Source: Amycolatopsis albispora (lineage in GTDB: Bacteria; Actinomycetota; Actinomycetes; Mycobacteriales; Pseudonocardiaceae). Taken from it: a stretch of DNA of 64,000 nucleotides. Position numbers and translations under genes: made by a program. The stretch is from the NCBI RefSeq assembly GCF_003312875.1, contig NZ_CP015163.1, positions 1,116,001 to 1,180,000 on the forward strand, read 5' to 3'. The notes below the pieces were generated by a model. It was given only the letters and a program-made list of their open reading frames with translations. It was not told the origin of the DNA and did not search any database. Positions within the stretch are counted from its first letter, which is position 1. Every line of letters starts with the position of its first letter. Shown piece by piece: positions 6,986-15,456 of this stretch.

Positions 6986-9805
6986 CTAGAACGGGGTCGG
7001 GGTGGTGGAGCCGACCAGGGACTGGGTGAGCTGGTTCCGGCGGGAGATGCCGAGCTTGCGGTAGATGTTGGTCAGGTGGAACTCGATCGTGCGGCGCGAA
7101 AGGACCAGTGCCTGCGCGATCTCCGGATTGCTCTTGCCCTGCGCGGCGAGCGTGGCGATGTTGTGCTCGCGCCGGGTCAGCACCTGCGGCTGCGCGGTGG
7201 CCGGTGAGTGCAGCTGCTGGTGGATCCGCCCGGCCAGGGCGATCGCGCCGCAGCTGGTGGCGGTGGACATGGCCTGGTTGAGCATGGTCGCCGCCTGCTC
7301 GTGCCCGCCGTTGCCGCCCAGTCGCACGGCCAGTTCCGCCTGCGCCTGCGCGAACTCGAGCTTCGCCTGCGAGCGGCCCAGCACCTCGACGGCCTCGGTC
7401 AGCAGCTCGGTGGAGCGTGCGTCCTCGGTGACCGTCGCCGCCGTGTGCAGTGCGATGCCGAGCGTGCGCGGCAGTCCGCGCTTCCTGGCGAAGGCGAGCT
7501 GCGTTTTCGCCAGCAGGATCGCCTCTTCGTGGTTGCCGAGCTGGAACTGGGCCAGCGCGGCGGGCACCCGCCACGGGATTTGCGGGTGGTCGACGTACCC
7601 GAACCGCTCCAGCCGCCGCCCGCAGTCGAGCTGGTCGGTCAGCGCGGCGGTGTGGTTGCCCAGCGACGCGTGCAGCAGGCCGCGCCCGTGCAGCGCCATG
7701 CAGGTGCGCAGGTAGGTCGTCTTCGAGATGTGCCGGTGCCGCGCCAGCAGCCGCTCGGCGGCCTCGGTGTCGTGCTGCACCGCGGCCAGGCGCATCTCGG
7801 TGCCGTCGAGCAGCGCCGGGATGATGCCGCGGCGGATCTCGAAGGCCTCCAGCCGGTCGCGCGCGGCCTGCGCGTCCGAGCGGGCGGCGGTGAGCTGGCC
7901 GGTCTGGTACCGGATGTCCGCGCAGTACGCGCTGGCCAGCCCGGTGGCCAGCGGCAGGCTGCGCCTGCGGTCGTCGAGCACCTCCTCGCAGATCTGCAGC
8001 GCGAGGTCGTACTCCTCCAAATTGGACAGTGCGCCGACCACCGCGCCGAACGCGCGCAGCTCGCCGAGATCGGTCAGCGGGCCCGGCGGCGTGGAGTCCA
8101 GCGCCAGCCTGCGCAGCGCCGCGGCCGACATGTGGTCCAGCGCCACCGCGCCGTGCTCGGCGACGAAGGCGTTCAGCCGCCGCCGCGCCTGCGGGGTGGA
8201 ACTGTTGCGGCGCCTCAGGTTCGCCAGCCGCTGCGGCACCGTGGTCGCGGTGTGCGGGTCGTGCCGCGACAGGTAGAGGATCTCGGTTTCCAGTTCCGAC
8301 GCCAGTTCCGGGTGCTCGGGGTCGAGCCGGTCCACCGCGTGCTGCAGCACGTTCAGTGCCTCGCGGAACCTGTCGCATTCGGACAGTGCGCCGGCCAGCA
8401 GCGCGGCGATCCCGGCCTGGCGCCGGGGATCGGCGGTCTCGGACTCCACCATGGACAGATGGTGCACGGCGGCGGGCGGGTCGGCGTGGATCTCCGCGGC
8501 ACCCAGTTCGTAGAGCACCTCGTCGCGCTGCGCGGCGGGCAGCGGCTCGTGCAGCACGCGCCGCAGGTGCACCACCGCGGTGTTCGGGTCGCCGTCGGCG
8601 ATGGCCTCACGGGCCGCGGTGAGCAGGGTGTGCACCGCCCAGTCCTGCCCGACCTGCCGGGTTTCCTGCAGGTGCGCGGCGACCCTGGCGCACGGCGCGT
8701 GCACGCCGTTGAGGAAGCGCGCCGCCTTCGCGTGCGCGGTGTGCAGGTCCTGCGGGGTGAGGCGGCAGGCGATCGCGGCCTGGATGCCGCGCTCGGTGAA
8801 GGTCAGCGTTTCGGTGTCGGCGAGCAGGCCCATCTCCCGCAGCCGCCGCGCGGCCCAGAAGGTGGCCGACGCGGGCAGCCCGGCGACGGCCGCGGCCAGC
8901 TCGAGATCGGTGTCGGTGCCCTCCAGCGCGGCGATCGCCTGCGCCAGCGCCACCAGCGCGGTGTCCTCCTGCTCCAGCCGGTGGTAGATGGTGGTGGCCA
9001 GTTCCCGCGCGCCGAACCGGCACGGGTCCAGCCGTTCGCCGCTCGCGCCGTGGCACGAGCGCAGCAGGCCTTCGAGCAGCGCGGGATTGCCCGCGGTGAC
9101 GGTGTGGCAGGTGCGGACGAACTCGGGGGAGACGTGGTCACCGAGCGCGTCGGTGACCAGCTCGGTGATCGCCGCGGCGTCGAGGCCGCCGACCTCCAGC
9201 TGCTCGGCCCCGGTCACCCCGGGTGCCTTGCCGTACGGGCCGGGCTCGGCACCACGGGCATCCTGGGTGCCTGCGGTGAGGATGCCGATGCGCTGGCCGG
9301 ACAGCCGCCGCGAGACGTAGTCGAGCCACTGCGTGGACAGCGAGTCGGCGAAGTGCAGGTCGTCGATCACCAGCAGCAGCGGAGATCCCTCGGCGAGGAA
9401 CCGCGAAAGGTGCCACAGGGAGTGGAAGGTGGAGTGCAGGTCCACCGCGGTGGCCGACGGCCCGGCCTCCAGCACTTCGACCGCGAACGCCGCGGGCCCG
9501 CCGAGCAGGCGCGCGCGGTCTTCGGGGGAGGCTTCGAACACCGTGCTCTCCAGCAGCTGCCGGACCACACCGAAGACGAAGTCGCGTTCCAGCCGGGCCG
9601 AGCGCGCGGTCAGCACGCGGAACCCGCGGCTGCGGGCTTCGGCGGTGGCCACGGTGAGCAGGGCGGTCTTCCCGCAGCCGGGGAGGCCACTCAGATGGGT
9701 GATGGCGGGACGGCCGGCGGCGACCGCGTCGAGGTGGCGGCCGATGGCGCACACCTGCTCGGCGCGCCCGCGAAGCCGCGGCACCTGCTGGGTGGAACCC
9801 TCCAC
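6986..9805 (-). CDS. LuxR-family ATPase regulator (LAL) with intact Walker A
   Basis: This 939-residue regulator of the large ATP-binding LuxR class has Walker A GLPGCGKT (residues 40-47), Walker B LLLVIDDLHFAD, a long helical TPR-like middle region, and a C-terminal LuxR helix-turn-helix (LTRREHNIATLAAQGKSNPE through IEFHLTNIYRKLGISRRN). Proteins of this class activate natural-product or carbon-use genes as ATP-dependent switches. The start is taken at GTG 9803-9805 because GGGAGGT lies just upstream. A longer ATG at 9856 has no such site and would run through a palindrome (9830-9840). It is divergent from the SARP gene across 859 bp, so it may act on that promoter. Confidence 0.88.
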   Translation of the reverse strand: MEGSTQQVPRLRGRAEQVCAIGRHLDAVAAGRPAITHLSGLPGCGKTALLTVATAEARSRGFRVLTARSARLERDFVFGVVRQLLESTVFEASPEDRARLLGGPAAFAVEVLEAGPSATAVDLHSTFHSLWHLSRFLAEGSPLLLVIDDLHFADSLSTQWLDYVSRRLSGQRIGILTAGTQDARGAEPGPYGKAPGVTGAEQLEVGGLDAAAITELVTDALGDHVSPEFVRTCHTVTAGNPALLEGLLRSCHGASGERLDPCRFGARELATTIYHRLEQEDTALVALAQAIAALEGTDTDLELAAAVAGLPASATFWAARRLREMGLLADTETLTFTERGIQAAIACRLTPQDLHTAHAKAARFLNGVHAPCARVAAHLQETRQVGQDWAVHTLLTAAREAIADGDPNTAVVHLRRVLHEPLPAAQRDEVLYELGAAEIHADPPAAVHHLSMVESETADPRRQAGIAALLAGALSECDRFREALNVLQHAVDRLDPEHPELASELETEILYLSRHDPHTATTVPQRLANLRRRNSSTPQARRRLNAFVAEHGAVALDHMSAAALRRLALDSTPPGPLTDLGELRAFGAVVGALSNLEEYDLALQICEEVLDDRRRSLPLATGLASAYCADIRYQTGQLTAARSDAQAARDRLEAFEIRRGIIPALLDGTEMRLAAVQHDTEAAERLLARHRHISKTTYLRTCMALHGRGLLHASLGNHTAALTDQLDCGRRLERFGYVDHPQIPWRVPAALAQFQLGNHEEAILLAKTQLAFARKRGLPRTLGIALHTAATVTEDARSTELLTEAVEVLGRSQAKLEFAQAQAELAVRLGGNGGHEQAATMLNQAMSTATSCGAIALAGRIHQQLHSPATAQPQVLTRREHNIATLAAQGKSNPEIAQALVLSRRTIEFHLTNIYRKLGISRRNQLTQSLVGSTTPTPF

Positions 9806-9829
9806 GGTTACCTCCCGCGTCCTGTCCGG

Positions 9830-9840
9830 CTGTCCGACAG
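9830..9840. promoter_or_regulatory. palindrome CTGTC-C-GACAG upstream of the LAL gene
   Basis: It lies 25-35 bp upstream of the GTG start of the LAL gene, just before its ribosome-binding site. The core matches the palindrome at the start of the GntR gene (6214-6228), suggesting that one regulator binds both. Confidence 0.4.
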
Positions 9841-10664
9841 GTTCGTGATGGACCATGTCACCGCGTCCGGATGACTGTCAAGGTGCCCCCGCACCTGGTC
9901 AGTCCCCGGGTGTTCGCCTGCCGTGCGGAGGTGCGGGGCGCGTAGCACGGCCGGACGCGGCGGAAAGTGTGATTCTCGCCGTCGAAGCTGCGAGATCGGG
10001 CGCGACGGTGTTCACTGTGTTGCGTGCGTGTTTCGCGTTAGAGCGCATTAATGGACACCTCCCGCTGGCGGGCCGAACTGCGCGACCGGACCGGTTTGGG
10101 CAATCTGTATCTTAGGCGAGCGGGTCAGCCCGTGTGGCGAATTAACATGCACTTAAGGTTGCCCCCCTCCTCGGCGCCACCCGGGGCGCCCCGGGAGGTC
10201 CGCAGTCCCGCGGGCGGGTCACCGCCAGTGCGTGACCGCTACCGTTCGTGATCATCCACTGTGGCGACGCCGCAGCTCGCCCGGCCTGGCCGCCGTCGCC
10301 GGTTTTCCTGGGTTTTCCTTGGTGTTCAAGGGGATCCGGGCCCTTCTGTGACGCTGTTACGCCGGTCGCGGCGGATAGTTCCCAACATCTCTGTGGATCG
10401 ACCTGTGGAGTTCCGCAGTACCTGCGGAGTGACTCATGTGTGACTATAGGTGCACTCGAGCAGTTACCTGAGTCGAGGGACTGGGGCCCGCTCGGTGGGC
10501 GCGGAGGACGCCGCGGCGACTCCGCTGCCGAGGCTGCCGGTTAATCGCCACAAGCGATTGATCGGCGACCCGGCAACCGCCCGGGAAGCGGATTTCGGTC
10601 CGGAATGCCGGAAGTCCGGCGATCGTGAAAGTTTTTCGAGTTTGGCCGGCCGGAGTCGGGGTGA
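9841..10664. other. long divergent intergenic region between the LAL and SARP genes
   Basis: About 820 bp with lower GC than the flanks. No open frame here has a plausible start site, codon bias or recognisable protein. It should hold the promoters of both divergent regulators. Visible structure is one dyad, TCCGCAG-TAC-CTGCGGA (10412-10428), and AT-richer patches near 10030-10160. No confident promoter hexamers could be assigned. Confidence 0.6.
10412..10428. promoter_or_regulatory. dyad TCCGCAG-TAC-CTGCGGA upstream of the SARP gene
   Basis: Perfect seven-base arms with a three-base spacer, about 240 bp upstream of the SARP start. It could be an operator for the SARP or the LAL gene. The function is unproven. 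Confidence 0.35.
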
Positions 10665-13451
10665 ATGTTCGTGAGGTTCTGCGTTCTCGGGTCGCTGGAG
10701 ATAGTCGACGACGGGCCGCCGGTGGAACTGAGCGGCGTGAAGCAGCGGGCCGTGCTGGGCTACCTGCTGCTGCACGCGAACAACGTGGTGCCGACCAGCC
10801 ACGTGGTCAAGGCGCTGTGGGCCGACGGCGTGCCGTCGACCGGCCGCAAGATGGTGCAGAACGCGGTCTCCGGCATCCGCCGCACGCTGGCCTCCCGCCC
10901 GCACGCCCCCGGCCGCACCCCGATGCTGCTCACCCACGCCCCCGGTTACCTGCTCCGCGTTGACCCGGATTCGGTGGACCTGCACCACTTCCAGACCCTG
11001 GCCGAGCGCGGCCGCGCCGAGCTGGCCGACGGACTGGCCGAACCCGCCGCCCGCACCCTGCGCGAGGCGCTCGGCTTCTGGCGCGGGCCCGCGCTGTCCG
11101 ACCTGGTGGAAACCGGGATCGCCTGGCCGGAGCTGGCCGCGCTGGAGAAGCTGAAGCTGGTCGCGCTGGAGGACCGGTTCGAGGCGGAGCTGAGCTGCGG
11201 GCGCCACCACGAAGTGATCGCCGAACTCGAAGAGGTCGTTGCCGCCGAACCGCTGCGCGAGCGGCTGTGCGGGCAGCTGATGCTCGCGCTCTACCGGTCC
11301 GGCAGGCAGGCCGACGCGCTCGACGTCTACCGCCGCACCTACGCGATGCTGGTGGACGGCCTCGGCATCGAGCCCGGCCGTGAACTGCGCGAACTGCAGC
11401 GGATGATCCTCAACCAGGACGCCGCGCTCACCGTGCCCGGGGTGCCGGCCGGGCAGATCCGCGTGACCACCGTGAATACCGTGAGTGCCGCCGCCCGGCC
11501 GATTCCCGGGCAGCGCCGCGTGTCCCCGGAACCGCCGGTGCGCCGCGAAACCCCGGCCGACCCCACTGGGACCAGTACCGAAACAGTGGCGGCCGCTCCG
11601 GTGACCGCCGTGCGGATGCCGCCGCCCGAAACGTCCGATGCCAGGGCCGAACGCAAGAACGTCAGCGCGGTCCTGGTGTCCGCGCACCTCGGCCCCGGCA
11701 TGGAAGGGGCCGACCCGGAGGACGTCGACGAAGCGATGCGGGGCATCGGCGCGATCCTCGACGGTGAGGTCCGGCGGTTCGACGGCGTGGCCGGCGGCTC
11801 GATCGGGCCGATGTACCTGCTGCTGTTCGGCGTCCCGCGCAACCACGAGAACGACGCCGAGCGCGCGGTGCGGGCGGCGCTGGCCATCCGCGACCGGTTC
11901 CTGGCCGACGAAATCCCCGAACTGGGCGGCCGCGCGGCCGACGGCATCAGCGTCGGGGTGGCGGTGGCGACCGGCAGCGCGCTGGTGCGCTACGGCGCGG
12001 CGGGCTGCGACGTGCCGCCGGTGGTGACCGGCACGGTGATGGACGGCTGCGCGCGGTTGCTGACCACGGTGCCGGACGGCGACATCCTGGTCTGCGACAC
12101 CACCCGGCGCGCCACCGAGGAAGCCATCACCTACGCGCCGGTGCCGGGCGGCGGGCGCGGCGCACTGGCCGTGGCTCCCGCGCCGCGGTCGATCGCCGCA
12201 CCGCAGGCCGGTCCCGGCCGCCTGGTCGGCCGCGACCACGAACTCCAGGTGCTGCGCAGCCTGCTCGGCCAGGTTCGCGGCTGGCGGCGCCCGCACCTGG
12301 TGACCATGCTGGGTGAGCCGGGGATCGGCAAGAGCAGGCTGCTCACCGAGTTCGGCAGGCAGGCCGCCGAGCGCGGTGAGATCGCCGCCGTGCTGACCGG
12401 CAACACCCAGCCCTTCACCGCCGAAGCCCCGTACGCGGCGCTGACCGGAGTACTGCGCGAGCACTGCGGGTTCGCCGCGGGCGACCCGGCCGGGGTGGTG
12501 CGGGAGAAGGTCGCCGCCGCCATCGACGGGCTCGCGGTACCCGCCGAAGCGGCCGCGTGGATGCGGGAGAACCTGTGCCGTCTCGCCGGGCTGGGGGAGC
12601 GGCCAGCCGATCCGGGGCAGATGCTCGCCGCGTGGTGCCGGTTCCTGGAGGCCGTCGCGGTGGCCGGCCCGGTGCTCGTGGTGCTGGAGGACCTGCACTG
12701 GGCCACCGACGAACTGCTGGACTTCGTCGACGCGCTGTCCGACCACGCCGCGCCGGTACCGCTTTTTGTGGTGGCCACCGCGCGCCCGGAACTGCTGCAG
12801 CGTCGTCCCGGCTGGGGCGGCGGGCGGCGGCACGCCACCACCACGACGATGGATCCGCTGTCCGACACCGCGATCACCGGCATCCTGCGTGACCTGGTGG
12901 CCGGGGACGACACCGACGCCGAGCAGGACCCGATCGTGCAGGACTCGCTCACCGAGTTCTGCCGGGCACTGGCCGCGCGGGTCGGCGGCAACCCGCTGTT
13001 CGCCGTGGAGTACGCCCGCGCGCTGGCCGACCGGTTGCGCAGCGGGGACTGGCCCGACTCCGAACGCGGTCAGCTGCCGCTGCCGCAGGCGGTGCACAGC
13101 GTGATCGCCGCCCGGCTGGACACGCTGCCCGAAGTGGACAAGGCCGTGTTGCTGGACGCTTCGGTGGTCGGCGAGCCGGTCACGCCGGCGTCGGTGGCCG
13201 CGGTCGGCGGACGCGACCAGGCCGAGGTCGCGCGCTCGCTGGCGAACCTGGAGCGGCTGGAGTTCCTGCGCCGCGCCCGGTTGGCCGGGGCGGGCGAGGC
13301 GGCCTACGCCTTCGGTCATTCGCTGGTCAGAGATGTGGCCTACGCGCAGCTGCCGCGGTCGGAGCGCGCCGACAAGCAGCGGCGGGCGCGGGAACGGGGT
13401 GCCGCGGGCTGGGAGTCACCGGCGCTCGCGGACCAGAAGTGCGCCTCCTGA
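10665..13451 (+). CDS. SARP-family regulator fused to a degenerate cyclase domain and an AAA ATPase; C-terminus short
   Basis: The protein has 928 residues. Residues about 1-95 form the OmpR-type DNA-binding domain (MFVRFCVLGSLEIVDDG, GVKQRAVLGYLLLHAN). Residues about 100-250 form the bacterial transcriptional activator domain ending in GLGIEPGRELREL. Residues about 325-490 resemble a class III cyclase, but both metal-binding aspartates are gone: the usual GDa is GPM in GSIGPMYLLLFG. An AAA domain follows with Walker A GEPGIGKS and Walker B VLVVLEDLHWATDE. Relatives continue with several hundred residues of TPR helices after RSERADK; this one stops within about 25 residues. The stop lies 3 bp before an MbtH-like gene. 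Confidence 0.9.
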   Translation: MFVRFCVLGSLEIVDDGPPVELSGVKQRAVLGYLLLHANNVVPTSHVVKALWADGVPSTGRKMVQNAVSGIRRTLASRPHAPGRTPMLLTHAPGYLLRVDPDSVDLHHFQTLAERGRAELADGLAEPAARTLREALGFWRGPALSDLVETGIAWPELAALEKLKLVALEDRFEAELSCGRHHEVIAELEEVVAAEPLRERLCGQLMLALYRSGRQADALDVYRRTYAMLVDGLGIEPGRELRELQRMILNQDAALTVPGVPAGQIRVTTVNTVSAAARPIPGQRRVSPEPPVRRETPADPTGTSTETVAAAPVTAVRMPPPETSDARAERKNVSAVLVSAHLGPGMEGADPEDVDEAMRGIGAILDGEVRRFDGVAGGSIGPMYLLLFGVPRNHENDAERAVRAALAIRDRFLADEIPELGGRAADGISVGVAVATGSALVRYGAAGCDVPPVVTGTVMDGCARLLTTVPDGDILVCDTTRRATEEAITYAPVPGGGRGALAVAPAPRSIAAPQAGPGRLVGRDHELQVLRSLLGQVRGWRRPHLVTMLGEPGIGKSRLLTEFGRQAAERGEIAAVLTGNTQPFTAEAPYAALTGVLREHCGFAAGDPAGVVREKVAAAIDGLAVPAEAAAWMRENLCRLAGLGERPADPGQMLAAWCRFLEAVAVAGPVLVVLEDLHWATDELLDFVDALSDHAAPVPLFVVATARPELLQRRPGWGGGRRHATTTTMDPLSDTAITGILRDLVAGDDTDAEQDPIVQDSLTEFCRALAARVGGNPLFAVEYARALADRLRSGDWPDSERGQLPLPQAVHSVIAARLDTLPEVDKAVLLDASVVGEPVTPASVAAVGGRDQAEVARSLANLERLEFLRRARLAGAGEAAYAFGHSLVRDVAYAQLPRSERADKQRRARERGAAGWESPALADQKCAS

Positions 13452-13454
13452 GGG

Positions 13455-13667
13455 GTGCCGGTGGACCCGTTCCTCGACGATCCCGGCGCGCGCTTCCTGG
13501 TGCTGGAGAGCGCGTGCGGTGAACACTCGCTGTGGCCGTCGTACGTGGACGTGCCGCGCGGATGGCGGGTGGCCCTGCCCGCCACCTGGCGCAGTGAGGC
13601 GATCGCGTACATCACCGCGAAGCGGGCCGACCGGCTGCTCGCCGGCGAACTCGGCGCGGCGGTCTGA
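13455..13667 (+). CDS. MbtH-like protein, divergent copy
   Basis: The protein has 70 residues. DPFLDDPGARFLVLE, HSLWPSYVDVPRGW and the following helix match the MbtH family, small partners that bind and activate adenylation domains of non-ribosomal peptide synthetases. Two of the three invariant tryptophans (in SLWP and GW) are present. The third, in the usual WTDxRP, is replaced by KRADR. GTG starts at 13455 or 13461 are both possible, 3-9 bp after the SARP stop, suggesting translational coupling. No synthetase is nearby, so its partner must be encoded elsewhere. Divergence may mean a special partner or early decay. Confidence 0.8.
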   Translation: MPVDPFLDDPGARFLVLESACGEHSLWPSYVDVPRGWRVALPATWRSEAIAYITAKRADRLLAGELGAAV

Positions 13668-13824
13668 CCAGCGAAGACAACGCCGAGTTACTCGCGGGTG
13701 GCCGAGGGGTGGACAGCGAACCCCGGCCAGGCCTTTGCCCCAGCGTCGCCGCCTGCCTACCGTGGGTCGAGACCGGTCGGGGCGGGCCGGTCGGCAGCCG
13801 AGAGGGGCAGGAAGGTCGGCGGTG

Positions 13825-14025
13825 ATGAGCAATCCGTTCGCGGATCCCCGGGGCCGGTTCGTGGTACTGGTGAACGAAGCAGGCCGTTACTCGCTGTGGC
13901 CTTCGTTCGTGGAGGTCCCCGATGGGTGGACCACGGTGCTGGAGGAGTCCCCCCGGCAGGACGCGCTGGACTACATCCAGGCCAGTGGTGTGACCGGGCG
14001 GAGGCCGGGTACCCGGATCGCGTAA
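13825..14025 (+). CDS. MbtH-like protein, second copy
   Basis: The protein has 66 residues: MSNPFADPRGRFVVLVNEAG, YSLWPSFVEVPDGWTTVLEE, then a helix and GRRPGTRI. It is closer to the canonical family than the copy at 13455, with the NPF start, SLWP and GW. It has R in place of the usual Gln before YSLWP and lacks the third tryptophan (VTGRRP instead of WTDMRP). ATG 13825 is preceded by AGGAAGG. It should act as an adenylation-domain chaperone, but no synthetase is in the window. It is followed at 23 bp by an SRPBCC gene on the same strand. Confidence 0.85.
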   Translation: MSNPFADPRGRFVVLVNEAGRYSLWPSFVEVPDGWTTVLEESPRQDALDYIQASGVTGRRPGTRIA

Positions 14026-14048
14026 GCAACCGCGATCGAGGAGAGCCC

Positions 14049-14510
14049 GTGGGAACGATCACCGAAACAGTCGAAGTCGGCGTACCGGTTTCCACCGCGT
14101 ACAACCAGTGGACCCAGTTCGAGTCTTTCCCGCAGTTCATGGAAGGCGTGGAAGAGGTCCGGCAGCTGGACGACACGCACACCCACTGGCGCGTGAACAT
14201 CGGTGGGGCGCAACGGGAATTCGACGCCACGATCACCGAGCAGCACCCGGACGAGCGGGTCGCGTGGCGCTCCGACGACGGGCCGAAGCACGCCGGCGTC
14301 ATCACCTTCCACCGGATCGACGACAACCGGACGCGGGTGACCGCGCAGCTGGACATCGATCCGGAGGGGTTCGTGGAGAACGTCGCTGACAAGCTCGGCG
14401 TGCTGGACCGCCGGGTCAAGGGCGACATGAAACGGTTCGAGGACTTCATCGAGAGCCGGGGCCGGGAATCCGGCGGGTGGCGCGGTGACGTCCCGCGTCC
14501 GGGGCAGTAG
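14049..14510 (+). CDS. SRPBCC (START-like) protein, cyclase/dehydrase type
   Basis: The 153-residue protein begins with GTG after GAGGAGAG. The pattern ETVEVGVPVSTAYNQWTQFE then FPQFMEGVEEVRQLDD, and the later RVTAQLDIDPEGFVENVADK, matches the Polyketide_cyc2/COQ10-like group of SRPBCC proteins that bind hydrophobic ligands in a helix-grip fold. Small stand-alone versions are common in actinomycete stress regions and are not evidence for polyketide synthesis by themselves. It lies downstream of the MbtH-like genes and ends 18 bp before a hairpin repeat. Confidence 0.85.
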   Translation: MGTITETVEVGVPVSTAYNQWTQFESFPQFMEGVEEVRQLDDTHTHWRVNIGGAQREFDATITEQHPDERVAWRSDDGPKHAGVITFHRIDDNRTRVTAQLDIDPEGFVENVADKLGVLDRRVKGDMKRFEDFIESRGRESGGWRGDVPRPGQ

Positions 14511-14528
14511 CCGACGCGCATGACGAGA

Positions 14529-14579
14529 ACACGAATGTGGCTTTCGGGGCGGAAAACGCCCCGAAAGCCACATTCGTGT
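14529..14579. repeat. hairpin repeat copy 2 (23-bp perfect arms)
   Basis: Arms 14529-14551 and 14557-14579, loop GAAAA. It carries the family core ACGAATGTGGCTTTCG with inner arm GGGCG paired to CGCCC. It sits between the convergent SRPBCC gene and the Rho-N-like gene, as expected of a two-way terminator. Confidence 0.85.
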
Positions 14580-14599
14580 CCGGCGACTACCGGGGAGTC

Positions 14600-14932
14600 T
14601 CAGCGGCCCAGCGCGTCCTGAAGCTCCTTTTTGGTCATCGTGGACCGGCCCTTGATGTTGCGCTTCTTCGCGTCGTTGTAGAGCTGTTCCTTGGTCGGCC
14701 CGCCGGGGCCCTGGCGATTGCCGGACCGCTTCCCGCCGCGGTGCTGCGGGGACACGTCACGCTTGGAGGACTTGCTGGCCTGCTTGGATTCCCCCGACTG
14801 CGCGCGGTTCTTGTTCACCGTGCGTGCGGCGATCTCCTCGGCCCTGTCCTCACTGGCACCGCGTTCCTTCTGGCTCGACTTGATGTGCTTGTACTGGCGT
14901 TCCCGCTTGTTGCTCCAGGCTTGCTGCGGCAT
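14600..14932 (-). CDS. small basic protein with C-terminal Rho-N-like (SAP-like) motif
   Basis: This 110-residue, strongly charged protein is lysine- and arginine-rich through most of its length. The end KEQLYNDAKKRNIKGRSTMT then KKELQDALGR resembles the Rho termination N-domain/SAP helix-extended-helix, a nucleic-acid-binding fold. Relatives are often labelled plasmid stabilisation proteins, with no real evidence for that role. It starts at ATG behind GGGAGGAAAA. Repeated KSSKR and NKNRAQ stretches suggest a disordered linker. A DNA- or RNA-binding role is likely, but no function is established. Confidence 0.75.
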   Translation of the reverse strand: MPQQAWSNKRERQYKHIKSSQKERGASEDRAEEIAARTVNKNRAQSGESKQASKSSKRDVSPQHRGGKRSGNRQGPGGPTKEQLYNDAKKRNIKGRSTMTKKELQDALGR

Positions 14933-15063
14933 TTTTCCTCCCGCCTCCTCCTCGGTTTCCTGCGGTTGCTCGGGTACCCGGGGCCGAACAGCGCAAACCG
15001 GCCTGATTGAGGGGCTGGTGCGCGGGGTAGCCGAACGGCAACAGCCCACGGGAGGTTAAAACG

Positions 15064-15456
15064 ATGACGCAGGACGACCGGTCGGTCTCCCAGTTGGTGG
15101 GGGACGCGTCCGAGCAGTTGAGCAGGCTGGTCCGCGACGAGATGCGCCTGGCCACCGCGGAACTCCAGCGCAAGGGCAAGCGGATGGGCACCGGCGCCGG
15201 CCTGGCCGGTGCCGCCGGGTTCATCGCCGTGCTGGCGGTGGTGACCCTGGTGGCGGCGGCGGTGCTCGGCCTGGCCGTGGTACTGCCGGGCTGGGCCGCC
15301 GCGTTGATCGTGGCCGGTGCCCTGCTGGTGGTGGCCGGGATCGCCGGGCTGGCCGGCCGCGCGCAGCTCAAGCGCGGCACGCCGCCGGTACCGGAGGAAG
15401 CCATGTCGAGCGTGCGCACCGACGTCAAGGTGCTGAAGGAGAGCGTGCACACATGA
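15064..15456 (+). CDS. Phage_holin_3_6 family membrane protein
   Basis: The protein has 130 residues with two strong transmembrane segments, residues about 43-75 and 77-98, after an amphipathic N-terminus (SVSQLVGDASEQLSRLVRDE). This is the actinobacterial holin-superfamily-III-like family (PF07332). Despite the name it is not a sign of prophage: it is usually found, as here, in a three-gene set with DUF3618 and DUF4235 proteins. It overlaps the next gene by 4 bp. Likely an envelope stress or membrane-organising protein; its role is unknown. Confidence 0.85.
   Translation: MTQDDRSVSQLVGDASEQLSRLVRDEMRLATAELQRKGKRMGTGAGLAGAAGFIAVLAVVTLVAAAVLGLAVVLPGWAAALIVAGALLVVAGIAGLAGRAQLKRGTPPVPEEAMSSVRTDVKVLKESVHT

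Noticed and set aside
9855..10115. Small plus-strand frame in the LAL/SARP divergent region
   Set aside because: No ribosome-binding site, no homology pattern, and codon use unlike the neighbours.
10464..13319. Long minus-strand frame opposite the SARP gene
   Set aside because: Composition is His/Arg/Gly-rich as in mirror frames, with no domain or ribosome-binding site. The SARP gene is unambiguous.
14049..14510. Polyketide cyclase indicating a PKS cluster
   Set aside because: Stand-alone SRPBCC proteins are widespread; no synthase or tailoring set surrounds it.
15064..15456. Prophage holin
   Set aside because: It belongs to the chromosomal Phage_holin_3_6/DUF3618/DUF4235 set, and no phage gene is nearby.
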